A program made the translations under genes and the position numbers. Positions 13,455 through 16,112 of a stretch of 16,112 bases of DNA are shown one piece after another. The stretch comes from Pseudomonadota bacterium (GTDB lineage Bacteria; Pseudomonadota; Alphaproteobacteria; Rhizobiales; Devosiaceae): assembly GCA_023433775.1 (NCBI GenBank), contig JAEYTY010000036.1, forward strand, positions 1 through 16,112, written 5' to 3'. How positions within the stretch are numbered: the stretch's first letter is position 1; every line of letters starts with the position of its first letter. Under the pieces are notes generated by a model. The model searched no databases. It had not been told where the DNA came from and saw only the letters and a list, made by a program, of their open reading frames with translations.

Positions 13455-14075
13455 ATGGAACTCCAGGTAACCACACTCGACGGCAAATCTGCCGGCAAGG
13501 TCGAGCTCAAGGACGAAATGTTCGGTCTTGAAGTTCGCGTCGATATTCTCCACCGCATGGTGCGCTATCAGCAGCTCAAGGCCATGGCTGGCACCCACAA
13601 GGTGAAGCATCGCTCTGAGATTGCCTATACCAAGCACAAGGTTGGCAGGCAGAAGGGCGGCGGTGTTGCTCGTCACGGCGCACGTTCGGCTCCTCAGTTC
13701 CGTGGCGGTGGCCGTGCATTTGGCCCCGAGCCGCGTAGCCATGCCATCGACCTTCCCAAGAAGGTTCGTGCCCTTGCGCTGAAACATGCCCTGTCGTCCA
13801 AGGCCAAGTCTGGCTCGCTGATCGTTATCGACAGCGTCGCCCAGAAGGAAGCCAAGACCGCATCGCTGCGCACCACGTTCGGCAAGCTGGAATGGGCCAA
13901 TGCCCTGATCATCGATGGCGCGAATGTCGACCAGAACTTCGCTCTGGCCGCCCGCAACATCCCGAATATCGACGTGCTGCCCGTGCAGGGGATCAATGTT
14001 GTTTCGATCCTGAAGCGCGACAAGCTCGTCCTGACCAAGGCAGCGCTCGAAGCGCTGGAAGCGAGGTTTGCATGA
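13455..14075 (+). CDS. rplD: 50S ribosomal protein L4
   Basis: Exit-tunnel protein and, in gammaproteobacteria, autogenous regulator of the S10 operon. It has 206 residues (E. coli 201). The extended loop HKVGRQKGGGVARHGARS followed by PQFRGGGRAFGPEPRSH is the tunnel-lining segment and the macrolide-linked region. The family more often has GTG where this has GGG; the remainder is standard. The start ATG 13455 immediately follows the rplC stop without a gap. Its TGA (14073-14075) overlaps the rplW ATG in an ATGA motif. Whether it regulates this operon is unknown: no gammaproteobacterial-type S10 leader is recognisable in the 67 nt before rpsJ. Confidence 0.98.
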   Translation: MELQVTTLDGKSAGKVELKDEMFGLEVRVDILHRMVRYQQLKAMAGTHKVKHRSEIAYTKHKVGRQKGGGVARHGARSAPQFRGGGRAFGPEPRSHAIDLPKKVRALALKHALSSKAKSGSLIVIDSVAQKEAKTASLRTTFGKLEWANALIIDGANVDQNFALAARNIPNIDVLPVQGINVVSILKRDKLVLTKAALEALEARFA

Positions 14076-14365
14076 ACAAGCTCAGCGCTTACGACATCAT
14101 CCGTAACCCTGTGGTCACGGAAAAGTCGACGATAGCCTCGGAAAACAACCAGGTCGTTTTCGACGTGGCGATCGATGCCAACAAGACCGACATCAAGGCC
14201 GCTGTTGAACAGCTGTTCTCGGTCAAGGTGAAGGCAGTGAACACCCTGGTCCGCAAGGGCAAGGTGAAGCGTTTCCGTGGCAAGGTTGGCGTTCGCAATG
14301 ACGTCAAGAAGGCCGTAGTGACCCTCGTCGACGGCCAGTCGATCGATATTTCGACCGGCCTCTAA
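14072..14365 (+). CDS. rplW: 50S ribosomal protein L23
   Basis: Tunnel-exit protein that docks trigger factor and SRP; 97 residues. MNKLSAYDIIRNPVVTEKST starts at ATG 14072, with GAGG at 14063-14066, 5 nt upstream. Glu17 in VTEKS corresponds to the E. coli Glu18 docking residue. The rRNA-binding segment VNTLVRKGKVKRFRGK is conserved. The 4-nt ATGA overlap with rplD implies translational coupling. An upstream in-frame ATG at 13892 lies deep inside rplD and is not a credible start. Confidence 0.98.
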   Translation: MNKLSAYDIIRNPVVTEKSTIASENNQVVFDVAIDANKTDIKAAVEQLFSVKVKAVNTLVRKGKVKRFRGKVGVRNDVKKAVVTLVDGQSIDISTGL

Positions 14366-14383
14366 GGGATAAGAGACAGAACA

Positions 14384-15223
14384 ATGGCTCTAAAAACTTA
14401 CAATCCCACCTCCGAAGGCCGTCGTACTCTCGTTACGACTGATCGTTCGGAACTGTGGAAGGGCAAGCCGGTCAAGTCGTTGACCGAAGGCCTCACCAAG
14501 TCCGGTGGCCGCAACAACACGGGTCGCATCACTGCGTACCATCGTGGTGGCGGTCACAAGCGCACCTACCGCATGATCGACTTCAAGCGCGTCAAGTTCG
14601 ACGCCGTCGGTACTGTGGAACGTCTTGAGTATGATCCGAACCGTACGGCCTGGATCGCACTGATCAAGTACGAAGACGGTGAGCTGGCCTACATCGTGGC
14701 GCCGCAGCGTCTGTCGGCCGGCGACAAGGTTATCTCGTCGATGAATACCGTCGACGTGAAGCCGGGTAATGCCATGCCGCTCGAGCGTATGCCGGTCGGC
14801 ACGATCGTGCACAATATCGAACTCAAGCCCCGCAAGGGTGGCCAGGTGGCTCGTTCCGCCGGTGCCTATGCCCAGTATGTCGGCCGTGACTCGGGTTGGG
14901 CGATCCTTCGCCTCAATTCCGGCGAACAGCGCCGCGTGCATGGCACCTGCCTGGCAACCGTCGGTGCCGTGTCCAACCAGGACCACGCCAACACCTCGCT
15001 CGGCAAGGCCGGTCGCAATCGTTGGCTGGGCCGCAAGCCTGTCAACCGCGGCGTGACCATGAACCCGGTCGACCACCCGCATGGTGGTGGTGAAGGCCGT
15101 ACCTCTGGTGGCCGTCACCCGGTTTCCCCGTGGGGCAAGCCCACCAAGGGCAAGCGGACTCGCAGCAACAAGGCAACGGACAAGTTCATTGTTCGCAGCC
15201 GTCACGTGAAGAAGGGCAGGTAA
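14384..15223 (+). CDS. rplB: 50S ribosomal protein L2
   Basis: Universally conserved 23S-binding protein needed for subunit association and peptidyl-transferase activity. It has 279 residues (E. coli 273). The diagnostic motif MNPVDHPHGGGEGRTSGG is present, with Asp230 and His231 equivalent to E. coli Asp228 and His229. The N-terminal KSLTEGLTKSGGRNNTGRIT and the basic C-terminus RSRHVKKGR are typical. ATG 14384 lies 18 nt after rplW, with only a weak AAGAGA Shine-Dalgarno 7 nt upstream. Codon 3 is the rare CTA (14390-14392), odd so near the start of a highly expressed gene. Confidence 0.99.
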   Translation: MALKTYNPTSEGRRTLVTTDRSELWKGKPVKSLTEGLTKSGGRNNTGRITAYHRGGGHKRTYRMIDFKRVKFDAVGTVERLEYDPNRTAWIALIKYEDGELAYIVAPQRLSAGDKVISSMNTVDVKPGNAMPLERMPVGTIVHNIELKPRKGGQVARSAGAYAQYVGRDSGWAILRLNSGEQRRVHGTCLATVGAVSNQDHANTSLGKAGRNRWLGRKPVNRGVTMNPVDHPHGGGEGRTSGGRHPVSPWGKPTKGKRTRSNKATDKFIVRSRHVKKGR

Positions 15224-15226
15224 GCC

Positions 15227-15505
15227 ATGACCCGTTCAATCTGGAAGGGGCCGTTCGTCGACGGCTACATGCTCAAGAAGGCCGAGAAGGCCCAGGCATC
15301 TGGCCGCAACGATGTGGTCAAGATCTGGAGCCGCCGCTCGACCATCCTGCCGCAGTTCGTTGGTATCACCTTCGGCGTTCACAACGGTCAGAAGCACGTT
15401 CCGGTCAATGTGACCGAGGACATGATCGGCCACAAGTTTGGCGAGTTCGCGCCGACCCGTACCTATTATGGTCACGCGGCCGACAAGAAGGCCAAGAGGA
15501 AGTAA
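15227..15505 (+). CDS. rpsS: 30S ribosomal protein S19
   Basis: Small-subunit head protein that forms a complex with S13 near the A site. It has 92 residues, the family norm. MTRSIWKGPFVDGYMLKK, the central WSRRSTILPQFVG and the C-terminal VTEDMIGHKFGEFAPTRTY are all canonical. ATG 15227 lies 3 nt after the rplB TAA; the AGG within GGGCAGG of the last rplB codons serves as a short Shine-Dalgarno 6 nt upstream. Confidence 0.98.
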   Translation: MTRSIWKGPFVDGYMLKKAEKAQASGRNDVVKIWSRRSTILPQFVGITFGVHNGQKHVPVNVTEDMIGHKFGEFAPTRTYYGHAADKKAKRK

Positions 15506-15506
15506 G

Positions 15507-15887
15507 ATGGGCAAGCAGAAGACTCCGCGCGCGCTCAAGGACAATGAGGCCAAGGCCGTCCTGCGTATGCTGCGCATCAGCCCTCAAAAGCTGAACCTGG
15601 TTGCCCAGCTTATCCGCGGCAAGAAGGTCGAACGCGCTCTTGCCGATCTGGAATTCAGCCACAAGCGGATTTCGGTTCAGGTCAAGAAGGTGCTGGAAAG
15701 CGCCATCGCCAATGCTGAGAACAATCATGGTCTCGATACCGACGCTCTCGTCGTTGCCGAAGCCTTTGTGGGCAATTCGCTCGTAATGAAGCGTTTCATG
15801 GCTCGTGGCCGTGGCAAGTCGGCTCGTGTTGAGAAGCCATTCTCGCATCTGACGATTGTCGTCCGGCAAGTTGAGGAGGCCGCATAA
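15507..15887 (+). CDS. rplV: 50S ribosomal protein L22
   Basis: Exit-tunnel protein of 126 residues. The true start is ATG 15507 (MGKQKTPRALKDNEAK), one base after the rpsS TAA and 6 nt after AGAGGA. An in-frame ATG at 15438 would add 23 residues encoded inside rpsS and is rejected. Core features are LRISPQKLNLVAQLIRGK and the tunnel beta-hairpin FMARGRGKSARVEKPFSH, which contains the macrolide-linked loop. Its TAA (15885-15887) shares one base with the rpsC ATG (TAATG). Confidence 0.98.
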   Translation: MGKQKTPRALKDNEAKAVLRMLRISPQKLNLVAQLIRGKKVERALADLEFSHKRISVQVKKVLESAIANAENNHGLDTDALVVAEAFVGNSLVMKRFMARGRGKSARVEKPFSHLTIVVRQVEEAA

Positions 15888-16112
15888 TGGGTCAGAAGAT
15901 CAATCCGATTGGCTTCCGCCTCGGCATCAATCGCACCTGGGACAGCCGTTGGTTCGCCACCGGTGACGAATATGGTACGCTTCTGCAGGAAGACCTGAAG
16001 ATCCGCACCATGCTGATGGAAGATCTGAAGGCCGCTGCGGTCTCCAAGATCGTCATCGAGCGTCCGCACCGCAAGTGCCGCGTGTCGATCCACACCGCCC
16101 GTCCGGGCATCG
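15887..16112 (+). CDS. rpsC: 30S ribosomal protein S3, N-terminal 75 residues (3' end outside window)
   Basis: mRNA-entry protein with a KH domain and helicase-like role. The start MGQKINPIGFRLGINRTWDS is diagnostic. GAGGAGG (15873-15879) is a strong Shine-Dalgarno 7 nt upstream, inside the end of rplV, with which it overlaps by one base. The segment VSKIVIERPHRKCRVSIHTA is the start of the KH domain. The window cuts it one base into codon 76; roughly two thirds of the protein lies beyond. Confidence 0.98.
   Translation, partial: MGQKINPIGFRLGINRTWDSRWFATGDEYGTLLQEDLKIRTMLMEDLKAAAVSKIVIERPHRKCRVSIHTARPGI

Overview
The window is a 16.1 kb piece of the conserved transcription/translation 'superoperon' of an alphaproteobacterium. 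It starts inside rpoB and ends inside rpsC. Base and codon use are GC-rich. The RpoB, RpoC, S12, EF-G, EF-Tu and L3/L4 sequences look like Hyphomicrobiales (Rhizobiales); a Devosia-like lineage is my best guess, from recall of related proteins rather than a search.

Layout. (1) 1-6717, + strand: the C-terminal 817 residues of RpoB, then complete RpoC, separated by a 78-nt gap that holds a long hairpin. A 10-bp GC-rich terminator hairpin with a UUCG loop follows rpoC at 6741-6764. (2) 6770-7612, - strand: a single aldo/keto reductase gene, convergent with rpoC and divergent from rpsL. It is the only gene here that is not transcription or translation machinery, and its codon use is clearly more relaxed. 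(3) 7613-8081: a 469-bp divergent intergenic region. It holds three operator-like dyads, a candidate reductase promoter, a candidate alphaproteobacterial promoter for the str operon (CTTGAC-N17-CTAAAC) and a leader of about 240 nt. (4) 8082-12295, + strand: the str operon rpsL-rpsG-fusA-tuf. (5) 12311-12338: an 11-bp perfect GC hairpin marks the str/S10 junction. (6) 12363-16112, + strand: the start of the S10 operon, rpsJ-rplC-rplD-rplW-rplB-rpsS-rplV-rpsC (partial). Genes from rplC onward are tightly packed, with TAA/ATG abutment, an ATGA overlap and a TAATG overlap that imply translational coupling.

Together the genes supply the two large RNA polymerase subunits, the small-subunit proteins for decoding and head assembly, the two main elongation GTPases, and large-subunit proteins of the peptidyl-transferase and exit-tunnel region. 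I see no mobile element, CRISPR array, tRNA, rRNA or unknown multi-gene system, and nothing that amounts to a new biological system. The points worth a second look are the antisense reductase wedged between rpoC and rpsL with its dyad-rich upstream region, an arginine at S12 position 88 (a known streptomycin-resistance position), and several structured intergenic RNAs. The very long antisense open frames are explained by near-absence of three sense codons.
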